Shown: positions 29,563 to 37,479 of the stretch, piece by piece | Numbering within the stretch: the stretch's first letter is position 1 | Layout of the letters: each line of letters begins with the position of its first letter | NCBI GenBank assembly: GCA_937868875.1 | Contig: CALMNP010000213.1 | Coordinates: 1 to 37,479 of the forward strand | Length of the DNA stretch: 37,479 nt | Direction: 5' to 3' | Source of the DNA: an uncultured Bacillota bacterium | GTDB lineage: Bacteria; Bacillota; Sulfobacillia; JAMDAP01 | Position numbers and translations under genes: made by a program | Notes under the pieces: model-generated | The model's database searches: none | Told to the model about the DNA's origin: nothing | Seen by the model: the letters and a program-made list of their open reading frames with translations, nothing else

Positions 29563-32500
29563 CTCCCTCTTGTGAGGATGGGACGGCGACTCCGCCGTCA
29601 GACGGGCGGACTGCCTGGCCGGCCGCCGAAGCCGCCTTGCCTTGCAGGCGCCTCCGGTCGACGCGGCAGATGCGCTGGTAGGGGCAGTGATCGGGGCACT
29701 CGCCGTTGGGATTCACCCGGAAGTCGCCGGAGCGAATAGCGGCCACATAGGCGCGGGCCATGGACAGGCTGGCCTGCAGCCTTGCCTCCCAGTCGGCCTC
29801 GGAGAGCACCCCGGCGCCGCGGGAGACACCGGTCCGCTCCGATTCCTCCTTCTTCCACAGGCCCTGGGTCCTGGTCCGCAGTTTGATGGATTCATAACCG
29901 CCGCCCAGGGGCCGGTGGCCCTCGCCCAGCAGGTTTCGTGCCGCCTCCAGGTACAGGGGCACCTGCAGGTCGCGCCCGACCTCCATGTCGGCACTGCGTG
30001 GGGTAGCGCCGGTCTTGTAGTCCAAAACCACGAACCCGCCGTCTTCCGCCAGGTCCAGCCGGTCCATCTTCCCCTTCAGGAGGAAGCCTTCTCCCGGATC
30101 GCCGATCCAGACCGGCTCGGGCCGGCTGTCCGGATCCAGCCCCGGCACGCCAAAGCCCATCTCCAGCCAGGCGGGGGACAGGCCGCTTCCGGCCGTTCGC
30201 TCCAGCTCCCAGTCCAGCAGAGCAAGCACGCGCCCCACAATCTCGGCGCGCTTCACCCGCCACAGACCGGGGTGAGACCGGAGTCCCTGGGCTTCGTAGG
30301 CCGTCAGTTGGGCCTCCGCCACCTGGCGCAGTTCGGCCAGGTAGGCATCGCGGCGGGCCGGGCTGACGGTCTCGCCCCGGTGCAGGCTCCAGAAGGCGTA
30401 AAGGATCTGATGGTAGAGGTTGCCCACCTCCAGCGGGTCTGCCTCGGCCTCTGCCTCCTCCAGGGGACTGAGGCGAAGCAGGCGCTCGGCGAAGAAACTG
30501 AAGGGACAGACGCCGAACCGGCTGAGCTGGCTGGCGCTGAAGGCGTAATCCGGGGTGTATCGTGCCGCCAGGGAAGCGAGGATCTCCGGATGAGTCAGGC
30601 GGCCATCGTAGGCCCCCCAGTCCCGCCCTTCCCGTTCCACCTGCGCCTCCAGGCGCGGCCAGAGCGAGTCGTCCAGGAGGCCGCCCTTGGCCAGCCCGGC
30701 GAGCAGCGGGGAGATCCCCGCGCCAGCGGCGCCAACGGCGCCGCCGGCCTTCCCGGCCTGGGCGGACCGGAACAGGGCCATTTCCGCCAGTTCTCCGGCG
30801 CTTGCAGCATCCTCCCAGCCGTCCGGCCACAGTTGGCCGGCCCGCGGTCCGAAGCGGCGTACCGCCTCGGGCGGGAACAGGGATACGGCCTCTTGCACCA
30901 GGAAGGAGGGCTGCTGTGCATTGCCGTCATCGCCCTGGGACGGGTAAGACAACACCAGGCGTTCCGCGGCGCAGGTCACCGCCTGGTAGAAGGCCAGGCG
31001 TTCCGCGGCCGCCAGGTCGCGGCGCGTGTCCAGGTAGACCCCGTGGGAGCGGAGGACCTCCCGCTCCCGGTCCGGCAGCAGCCAGTCGGGGCGGAAGACC
31101 TTGGGGAACACCCCGTCCAGCAGCCCGGCCACGATCACCAGCCGGAAACGCAGACGCCGTGCGGCCGCAGCCGGCAGAATGCGGACGGCGGCCTGCCCCC
31201 GCGGGGCGATGTCAGGGAGAGCCAGGTCCTGCATCCCCAGGGCTTCTTCCAGGGCCGAGCGCCAGTGGGCCGGAGCGATTTTACCCGCCCCCTCCGCCTC
31301 CAGAGCAGCGGCGACTGCGGCCACCGTCTCCTCCAGGCGCTGCAGGGCCTGCATGTCCCGGGCAACCAGCCGCGCCGCTTCATCCTGGCCCAGAGTCTCA
31401 TGCTGCAGGGGTGCCAGGGCGGCCTCCCGCAGACCGAAGGCTTCCAGCAGTCGCCGCGTCCCCTGGGCGGCATCAGTTGGGGTCAGAGCGTCAGGCCACC
31501 GGCCCAGCCGGCCCTGCAGGGCGCGGGCCGCAGCGCGGGCCGCCTCGAAGCGCTGTATGTCGCGGGCCAGTCGCCAGGCCCTCAGTTCCTGGTCGGACTC
31601 CCCGCCGGGGCGGGCCTCAGCCAGGGCCCCCTGATCCCGACGCAGTCCGGCCAGGACCGCCTCCAGCCGATCTTGCCACTGGCGCGTGGAGAGCGTGGCT
31701 CCCAGCTCTAGAACGACACCCTCGAACAGTTCCTTGCGGGGAAGCTGCACATAGCCGGACTTGGCCGCGCCCAGCAGGTTCGCCACCTGGCCGGGGTCGG
31801 TGGCGGCCGCCAGGAGGCGCAGGGCGGCCTGCACCACCGGCACGCCGGTGAGGGGCAAGGTCCTGGTCCGGTCGCAGGAAACGCCTGCCCGGCGCAACTC
31901 CTGCGCCAGCAGGTCGGCCTGGGGACCCAGTTCGCGATAGATGACGCCCACGTCCCCGGGCGACAGGCCCGGGTCCTGCCGCAGGGCCGACTTGATCAGC
32001 CGGGCCACCTCCCGCGCCTCGGAGGCATCCCCCTGGGCGGACAGCACCTCCACGGCCGGGGCCGCACCGGCCGCCGCCTCCCGTTCCCGCCCGGCTCCGG
32101 CGCGGCGGAACAACTCCTCCGCCAGGCGCCTCAGGGCGGGAGTCCGGGTCTCCTCTCCCTCTGCCGGCCGGGGCGTCAGGACGCCGCCGGCGATGGCCTC
32201 CAACTGCTGAACGGTGCGCTCCGTGGAGCCGTAGAGCTCCGGCCTGTCCGGGTCGAACTCGAGATAGACCGTAACCTGCGGCGTCAGGGCTGCGGCGGCC
32301 TGCAGCCAGGCCAGTTGCACCGGGGTGAAATCCTGATAGCCGTCCACCAGAACCCGGTTGACGGGCGGCCGGCCCCGTTCCGGATCGCCGCGGAAGAAGG
32401 CTCCCCGGGTGCGAACGAGCGCGTCCAGGGTCCAGAGGCCCAGGTCGTCCGGGTCGGCCGCCGCCATGCGCTCCAGGGCCCCCTGGTAGGCCTCGTAGAT

Positions 32501-32971
32501 AGCGGCGATGTCCAACTGGCGCGGCACACCCCGGGCTTCAGCCGCCCGTCGCCACTGCGCCGGGCGGACGCCGGCGCGCTTCAGCTCCGCCAGCAGCCCG
32601 GCAACAGAACGGGCCAAGCCTGGCCTGCCGGCGATGGGGCCCAGGGATGCCAGGCGGCCTTCAGCAGCCAGGCGCGCGATGGTCCCGGACAGCACCAGGT
32701 CACGTGCCGCCGGGTCCAGGACCGGCGGCTCCGACAGGGCGTCGCGCAGAATCAGGCTGACCAGCCCCTGAAACAGAACCAGTCGAAGGCGCCCCAGTCC
32801 GGGCACCCCTGGGCGCACGAGCAGGCTCCGCCGCGTCTCTTCCAGCAGGGGCCGCGTGGCGCACACGTAAAGTAACGAGCCCTCCTCGCCGGTGAGGATG
32901 GCCCGCTCCAGCTCGCCCAGGACCTCTTCGCGCGCGCCGCTCAGGGCGCTCAGGGTGACCAGCTCCAGCAC
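29543..32971 (-). CDS. addB: AddB nuclease subunit
   Basis: Partner of addA; C-terminal FSASQLSRFGVCPFSFFAERLL, KGKMDRLDLAEDGGFVVLDYKTG, CPDHCPYQRICRVD. GTG start at 32971 with GGGAGG RBS proposed instead of 33022. Confidence 0.88.
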   Translation of the reverse strand: MLELVTLSALSGAREEVLGELERAILTGEEGSLLYVCATRPLLEETRRSLLVRPGVPGLGRLRLVLFQGLVSLILRDALSEPPVLDPAARDLVLSGTIARLAAEGRLASLGPIAGRPGLARSVAGLLAELKRAGVRPAQWRRAAEARGVPRQLDIAAIYEAYQGALERMAAADPDDLGLWTLDALVRTRGAFFRGDPERGRPPVNRVLVDGYQDFTPVQLAWLQAAAALTPQVTVYLEFDPDRPELYGSTERTVQQLEAIAGGVLTPRPAEGEETRTPALRRLAEELFRRAGAGREREAAAGAAPAVEVLSAQGDASEAREVARLIKSALRQDPGLSPGDVGVIYRELGPQADLLAQELRRAGVSCDRTRTLPLTGVPVVQAALRLLAAATDPGQVANLLGAAKSGYVQLPRKELFEGVVLELGATLSTRQWQDRLEAVLAGLRRDQGALAEARPGGESDQELRAWRLARDIQRFEAARAAARALQGRLGRWPDALTPTDAAQGTRRLLEAFGLREAALAPLQHETLGQDEAARLVARDMQALQRLEETVAAVAAALEAEGAGKIAPAHWRSALEEALGMQDLALPDIAPRGQAAVRILPAAAARRLRFRLVIVAGLLDGVFPKVFRPDWLLPDREREVLRSHGVYLDTRRDLAAAERLAFYQAVTCAAERLVLSYPSQGDDGNAQQPSFLVQEAVSLFPPEAVRRFGPRAGQLWPDGWEDAASAGELAEMALFRSAQAGKAGGAVGAAGAGISPLLAGLAKGGLLDDSLWPRLEAQVEREGRDWGAYDGRLTHPEILASLAARYTPDYAFSASQLSRFGVCPFSFFAERLLRLSPLEEAEAEADPLEVGNLYHQILYAFWSLHRGETVSPARRDAYLAELRQVAEAQLTAYEAQGLRSHPGLWRVKRAEIVGRVLALLDWELERTAGSGLSPAWLEMGFGVPGLDPDSRPEPVWIGDPGEGFLLKGKMDRLDLAEDGGFVVLDYKTGATPRSADMEVGRDLQVPLYLEAARNLLGEGHRPLGGGYESIKLRTRTQGLWKKEESERTGVSRGAGVLSEADWEARLQASLSMARAYVAAIRSGDFRVNPNGECPDHCPYQRICRVDRRRLQGKAASAAGQAVRPSDGGVAVPSSQEGGEPRAD

Positions 32972-32972
32972 G

Positions 32973-33004
32973 AAAAACCCTCCCGGAAACAATCCCAGGA
33001 GGGT
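32973..33004 (-). terminator. Terminator-like hairpin overlapping addB RBS
   Basis: Minus strand ACCCTCCTGGGA-TTGT-TTCCGGGAGGGT followed by TTTT; about 12-bp stem with two wobbles. Confidence 0.7.
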
Positions 33005-33038
33005 ATTTCGACGGGGGAACATCCGTTTCCTACCGGTT

Positions 33039-33860
33039 CTACCGTTCGCTGCCTTCCTTTTGGCGCATGGTGTCCAGCACCTCCAGCAGCCGATTCAGGT
33101 CCTGCTGCTGCTGGTCCGGGATGTCGCCCCAGATGGCGCCCACCTCAAGCAGACCGCGCAGATTCTGGTCGATGCGGCGCACCTCCACGGGCAGGGGGCC
33201 GAGCCCATGAAGGCCAAGGCCGGCCTCCTTCAGGCCGTGGGCGTGGCCGCGAATGAAGACGGTAAAGCGGTCACCGGGTTGTGGCGGAACGCCGGCGATG
33301 AGGCCCAAGCCGCCCTGGCTGAGATTGATCACGCGGGCCCGCCGCGGGGCAGGCCAATCCTGGTGGTGCAGTTCGGCGTCCAGGTGGCAGGGCACCCGAA
33401 CGAAGGAGCGGCGCTGCAGGCGGAAGATCTCGGGCGGGACGCCCAGGCGGAGGAAGTACTCGCCCTCGTCTCCTCCTATCTGACGCAGGCGGCAGAGGGC
33501 CTCGTACACGCCGCCATCGGTGGGAATGCGCAGCAATACGGACATCGCGGCCCCGCGGCCGGCCATCTGGGGCGCGGCCAGAACCGGGAAGGTCACGGTC
33601 ACCTCTTCTGCGGTCACGCTCAGCAGGGTGCCCCGAATGTCCCGGTCCGCGGCGTAAAGCCCAACAGCGGCCTCTTCGCCGGGGTCTGGGTCGTCATCCG
33701 GCCCGAGGGGGCGGAACCAGACCCGACGGCCGATCATGGGGCGAAGGATGACGGCGGGGTCTTCCGGCGTTTCCGACCCTACCAGTACCGCTCCCGGCGA
33801 ACCGCTGGTCCGGATCGGCCGGGAAGCCGGCGCCGCCGAACGGAAAAGTCGCTGCCACAC
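33039..33860 (-). CDS. PilZ-domain (YcgR-like) c-di-GMP-binding protein
   Basis: QRRSFVRVPCHLDAEL (RxxxR) and VINLSQGGLGL (D/NxSxxG) PilZ motifs after an N-terminal flagellar-brake-type domain. Confidence 0.82.
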   Translation of the reverse strand: MWQRLFRSAAPASRPIRTSGSPGAVLVGSETPEDPAVILRPMIGRRVWFRPLGPDDDPDPGEEAAVGLYAADRDIRGTLLSVTAEEVTVTFPVLAAPQMAGRGAAMSVLLRIPTDGGVYEALCRLRQIGGDEGEYFLRLGVPPEIFRLQRRSFVRVPCHLDAELHHQDWPAPRRARVINLSQGGLGLIAGVPPQPGDRFTVFIRGHAHGLKEAGLGLHGLGPLPVEVRRIDQNLRGLLEVGAIWGDIPDQQQQDLNRLLEVLDTMRQKEGSER

Positions 33861-33946
33861 CCGGCCTGCACCTCCCGCAAGGCTGTCGTCTACTCTGACT
33901 GGATTTCGACATCAGCCGCAATTTTCCTACCGATTGACCGGAAAGG

Positions 33947-34825
33947 TTAACCAGGCAGGCTCCTCCTCTCCGCCAGAACAAGGCGGGTGTTGTTGCCATG
34001 GGCCTTCCGCAGGTGGTCCGGCACCGGGCCGCCCCGGTAGGGAACGCCCTCCAGACGCGCCAGGGCTTCAGCCTCATCCAGGCCCTCACGGACCGAATCC
34101 CCCGCCGCCTGCCAGAGGGCCTCCAGGTAGGCCTCGTCACGCTCCACTCGCCCCAGGATGTCCGCCTGGCTCGAGGCCGCCGGGCCGTGCCCGGGGACCA
34201 GAACCCTTAGCCCCAGGTCGTGGACGGCCTTTCGAAAGGTGCCCAGGGTCACGCGGTACCGGACGAGGCTGTCCTCCACGAAGGGAAACTCCAGGTCGGA
34301 CAGGTAATCCCCCGCGAACAGCAGGCCCAGGGCCGGCACCGCTGCCGCCAGACCGTCCGTGGTGTGCCCGGGGGCGGGCCAGAAAAGCACCTCCAGAGCG
34401 CCCAGGGTCTGGCGCGCGTAGCCACCCGGCTCCGGACCCGCCGCCTCCCAGGTCAGCCGGGGGAAGGTAAAGGGCTGCGGGCGCTCCACATAATAGCGAA
34501 GGTCGAATTCCCGGACCTGGTCTTCCACCGGCCCGGGGTCGCGGCGGGCCAGGTCGGGGCTGCCCCAACGGGGAGCGCCTGGAAAGGCCTGGTGACCGGC
34601 CACGTGGTCGAAGTCCCCGTGGGTGAAGTACAGCGTGGGGCGAAGGCCCCGTCCCTGAACGAAGTCGCGTAGGGTCGCGATTTCATCGGGGAAGAAGCCC
34701 GGGTCGACCACCAGGGCCTCTCCGTGGCTGCACAGCACCGCGCTGTTCATCTGCCAGACGGAACTGGGGAAGAGAAAGAGGCCTGGCGCCAGCTCCGCTG
34801 GGCCCGGGCCTTGTATGTGGCGCAT
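33947..34825 (-). CDS. MBL-fold metallo-hydrolase
   Basis: YFTHGDFDHVAGHQ, WPAPGHTTDGLA, LFAGDYLSD, LVPGHGP. Confidence 0.88.
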   Translation of the reverse strand: MRHIQGPGPAELAPGLFLFPSSVWQMNSAVLCSHGEALVVDPGFFPDEIATLRDFVQGRGLRPTLYFTHGDFDHVAGHQAFPGAPRWGSPDLARRDPGPVEDQVREFDLRYYVERPQPFTFPRLTWEAAGPEPGGYARQTLGALEVLFWPAPGHTTDGLAAAVPALGLLFAGDYLSDLEFPFVEDSLVRYRVTLGTFRKAVHDLGLRVLVPGHGPAASSQADILGRVERDEAYLEALWQAAGDSVREGLDEAEALARLEGVPYRGGPVPDHLRKAHGNNTRLVLAERRSLPG

Positions 34826-34860
34826 AGGGCTCCTCCCGTGGGCCGGCCCGGGGCCGGCCG

Positions 34861-35874
34861 TCAGAAGCTCAGATCGACGGGGTCCTTGAGGAACTGGGTC
34901 AGGACCGCGACCGCGCCCTCCAGATCCTCCACGTCCACCACCTCGGTCGGACCGAAGCGGTAGCGGGTGGGAATGGACAGGCCAGAGGCGGGGATGCCGC
35001 CGTGGCTCAGCTGAACCACGCCCAGCTCACTTCCGGCGGTCTCCAGAACCTCGTACTGGACGGACTTTCCCGCCTTCTCCGCTGCGGCGGCCAGGGCCCG
35101 GCGCAGGGCCGGATAGGCCATGCCCGACTGGTCCTGCACCTTGATGGCAGGACCCTTGCCCAGGGAGACCTCCATTCGCCTGGCCTCGGGCGTATCGCCG
35201 GTCGCGGTGGCATCCAGAACCAGGGCCAGGTCAGGGTCGACGCCGAAGGCGGCCGGTCTGGCTCCGCGGCTGCCCACCTCCTTCTGGACGGTGAACGCCA
35301 CCAGCACCTCGTGCGGGGTGGCGCGCAGGCCCCGGAGGGTCTGCAGCAGCACGGCCGCGGCGCCGCGCGAGCCCACGGCCCGCCCGGTCACGCGGTGCCC
35401 AAGGACGGCCGGCGCGCGGTCGAAGGCGGCCACGTCGCCGGGGCGCACCGTCTTGCGCGCCTCCTCCTCGGAGGCCGCGCCGATGTCGATGAACAGCTTG
35501 TCTATCTTGAGGTCACCGGGCTTCTCCACTGGCTCAGCATCGATGACGCCCAAGGCCCCGCCCGTGAAGCGTATGCGCTGCCCCAGGCAGACATGGGGGT
35601 CCAGGCGCCCCATGGGGCTGAAGCGGAGGAAGCCGTTCTTCTCGACGTTGGTCACAACCAGGCCGACCTCGTCCAGGTGGGCCATCAGCAGCACCTTGTG
35701 GCCCCCCTTGGAGGCACGGCCCCTGGGGCCTGTGCGGGCAAGCAGGTTGCCCATGGCGTCGACGCGGACGTCCTCAGCCAGCCCGGCGAGTTCCTTCTTC
35801 ACCAGTTCGCGGACCGCATCCTCGCTGCCCGAGGGTCCGGTGGCTTCGGCGAGCTTCAGCAGCATGTCCTTCAT
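34861..35874 (-). CDS. M42 family peptidase paralog with degenerate active site
   Basis: M42 architecture (MAHLDEVGLVV, VQKEVGSRGA, LSIPTRYRF) with substitutions at expected catalytic/metal positions. Confidence 0.87.
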   Translation of the reverse strand: MKDMLLKLAEATGPSGSEDAVRELVKKELAGLAEDVRVDAMGNLLARTGPRGRASKGGHKVLLMAHLDEVGLVVTNVEKNGFLRFSPMGRLDPHVCLGQRIRFTGGALGVIDAEPVEKPGDLKIDKLFIDIGAASEEEARKTVRPGDVAAFDRAPAVLGHRVTGRAVGSRGAAAVLLQTLRGLRATPHEVLVAFTVQKEVGSRGARPAAFGVDPDLALVLDATATGDTPEARRMEVSLGKGPAIKVQDQSGMAYPALRRALAAAAEKAGKSVQYEVLETAGSELGVVQLSHGGIPASGLSIPTRYRFGPTEVVDVEDLEGAVAVLTQFLKDPVDLSF

Positions 35875-36974
35875 AGCGTCAGATCCCCCTTCGCCAGGTG
35901 GTCGAGAATGAGCGAGAGCAAAGCCTGAGCGTTGGCGTAATCGTCCAGGCTGATGAGCTGTGCGGGCGCGTGGATGTAGCGGGTCGGCAGGGAGATGGCC
36001 AGGGTGGGAATGCCGGCACGGCTCTTGTGGATGGAACCGGCGTCGTTGCCACCCAGGGTCACCCGTTTGAACTGAAAGGGAATCTTGTGCTTCTCAGCCA
36101 GATCCGCCACCTGGCGTACCAGCCTGATGGGCGCGATGGTGAAGGAGTCCACCAGGGTCAGGGCCGGACCCCGGCCGAACCAGGTGGACTGGCCGTGCAG
36201 CGGGTTGAAGGGCATGTCGTTGCAGGATGTGCCCTCCAGCACAATGGTCAGGTCCGGATCGACGGCATGAGCCGCCACCCGCGCCCCGCGCAGCCCAACC
36301 TCCTCCTGAACCGTAAACGCCCCCACCACCTCCAGGCCGTAGCGCCCCACCAGGGATTCGGCCAGGATGGCGCATCCTGCCCGGTCGTCGAAGGACTTGG
36401 CCTTGGCGGCATTCCGGCCGATCTCTTCGTAGCGGGTGGCGAAGATGGCACGGTCGCCTACCTTGACGTGGCGCTCCGCCTCATCGCGGGAGGTGGCGCC
36501 GATGTCGATGTACATCTCGTCGTAGGGGATGGGCTTCTCCCAATCCCCCCGCTCCTGCAGGTGGATGGGTTTGGCGCCGATCACGCCGGGCAGGCGCCTG
36601 TCGCCCACGAAGACGGCCTTGGAGACCAGGACCCGGTCGTCGATTCCGCCTACCTTTCCGAAGCGGAGCAGCCCGTCCTTGCCGATGCGCTGCACCATCA
36701 GGCCGCACTCGTCCATATGGGCCGCCAGCATGACCCGCAGGGGGCGTTCGCCCTCCGGGCCCTTCACGGTCCGGACCTTGCCGCGGCGGGGCGCCTGTTG
36801 CGTTGCGAAGAGGTTGCCGATGGTGTCGGACCGGATCTCGTCCGCCAGACCCTCGATGGTCTCCCTCACGACGCGGCGGATCTCCACCTCGTCGCCGGAC
36901 ACCCCGGCCGCTTCCGTGAATTTCTGCAGGACCGGTCTGGTCACGGCCGGTCTCGGTTCCGCCGGTTGCGTCAC
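35871..36974 (-). CDS. M42 family aminopeptidase (intact active-site motifs)
   Basis: AAHMDECGLMV, KSFDDRAGCAILAE, VQEEVGLRGA, ISLPTRYIHAPAQ. GTG 36974 start overlaps the upstream stop. Confidence 0.9.
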   Translation of the reverse strand: MTQPAEPRPAVTRPVLQKFTEAAGVSGDEVEIRRVVRETIEGLADEIRSDTIGNLFATQQAPRRGKVRTVKGPEGERPLRVMLAAHMDECGLMVQRIGKDGLLRFGKVGGIDDRVLVSKAVFVGDRRLPGVIGAKPIHLQERGDWEKPIPYDEMYIDIGATSRDEAERHVKVGDRAIFATRYEEIGRNAAKAKSFDDRAGCAILAESLVGRYGLEVVGAFTVQEEVGLRGARVAAHAVDPDLTIVLEGTSCNDMPFNPLHGQSTWFGRGPALTLVDSFTIAPIRLVRQVADLAEKHKIPFQFKRVTLGGNDAGSIHKSRAGIPTLAISLPTRYIHAPAQLISLDDYANAQALLSLILDHLAKGDLTL

Positions 36975-37479
36975 GCCCACACCAGTCCCTTCACGAACTC
37001 CTCGTCCACCCGGGAGACGAAGCGCGCCAGCAGGCGGCCGGCCCGGGCCACGTTCTCCAGCGAGAGCGTCTCGACGGAGGTATGCATGTACTTGATGGGC
37101 ACGGAGAGGACGGCCGTGGGAACACCGGCCGCCACCACCTGCATGGACCAGGCGTCCGTGCCCGTGTGTCCGGGCGCCGCCTCGATCTGCACGTTCATGT
37201 CCAGCTCCCGGGCCGCCTCGCGCAGGGCCTCGAAGACGCGGGGGCTGATATTCGGCCCCATGGTCAGGACCGGCCCCCTGGCCGGATCCCAGGTCTCGTC
37301 CTCCTCGGTCCCGGGCTGCTGGGCGAAGGTCACGTCCACAGCGATGGCCACGTCGGGGGCCAGTTGGTAGGTCACGGTCTCTGCACCAGCTGAGGTGATC
37401 TCCTCGGCCGTGGTGGCCACCGCCAGGACCTCCGCCTGGAACTGCGCGCGCTCCAGCTCCTGGAGGCACTCGTAGAGGA
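36971..37479 (-). CDS. M42 family aminopeptidase, third paralog (5' end truncated by window edge)
   Basis: AVATTAEEITSAGA, DVTFAQQPGTEEDETWDPARGPVLTMGPNIS, GHTGTDAWSMQVVAAGVPTAVLSVPIKYMHT; open at window end. Confidence 0.85.
   Translation of the reverse strand, partial: LYECLQELERAQFQAEVLAVATTAEEITSAGAETVTYQLAPDVAIAVDVTFAQQPGTEEDETWDPARGPVLTMGPNISPRVFEALREAARELDMNVQIEAAPGHTGTDAWSMQVVAAGVPTAVLSVPIKYMHTSVETLSLENVARAGRLLARFVSRVDEEFVKGLVWA

Noticed and set aside
33861-33960. Possible flagellar sigma-D promoter upstream of the PilZ gene
   Set aside because: TTAA-N15-GGTAGGAA does not match the GCCGATAA -10 well enough.
34600-34640. HGDFDH instead of HxHxDH in the MBL-fold protein, considered as an unusual active site
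   Set aside because: THGDxDH variants are common in MBL-fold hydrolases; not distinctive.
36975-37469. N-terminal extension of the 532-aa M42 ORF
   Set aside because: Region is the third M42 gene in another frame; the GTG at 36974 overlaps its stop and matches M42 start position.

Overview
High-GC bacterial window (probably a deep-branching high-GC Firmicute such as a Symbiobacterium-like lineage; this is inference only). It is densely coded and mostly minus strand. From left to right: mdh (partial) and icd; a System I cytochrome c maturation cluster (ccmE-ccmF-two uncharacterised membrane proteins-ccmA-ccmB-ccmC-ccmD-like); copper homeostasis (copZ, copA, csoR); a thiol-redox operon (ccdA, TlpA/ResA-like, DUF1405); a plus-strand moxR-DUF58-transglutaminase operon; tatC with a molybdopterin-binding protein; RNase H with an N-terminal Cys cluster; a repair operon (addB-addA-SbcD/YhaO-like-SbcC/YhaN-like); a PilZ protein; an MBL-fold hydrolase; and three tandem M42 aminopeptidase-family genes. 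I found no mobile elements, CRISPR arrays, rRNA or tRNA. Main points: (1) the Ccm cluster looks like the variant System I with a CxxxY-type CcmE and no CcmH, with two unknown membrane proteins carrying a CcmI-like helical motif; (2) one M42 paralog has lost several catalytic and metal-site residues beside an intact one; (3) initiation signals are embedded in terminator-like hairpins at copA, ccmE and addB, and the icd leader contains a terminator-like hairpin; (4) AddA and AddB show unusual Fe-S and Walker motif patterns.
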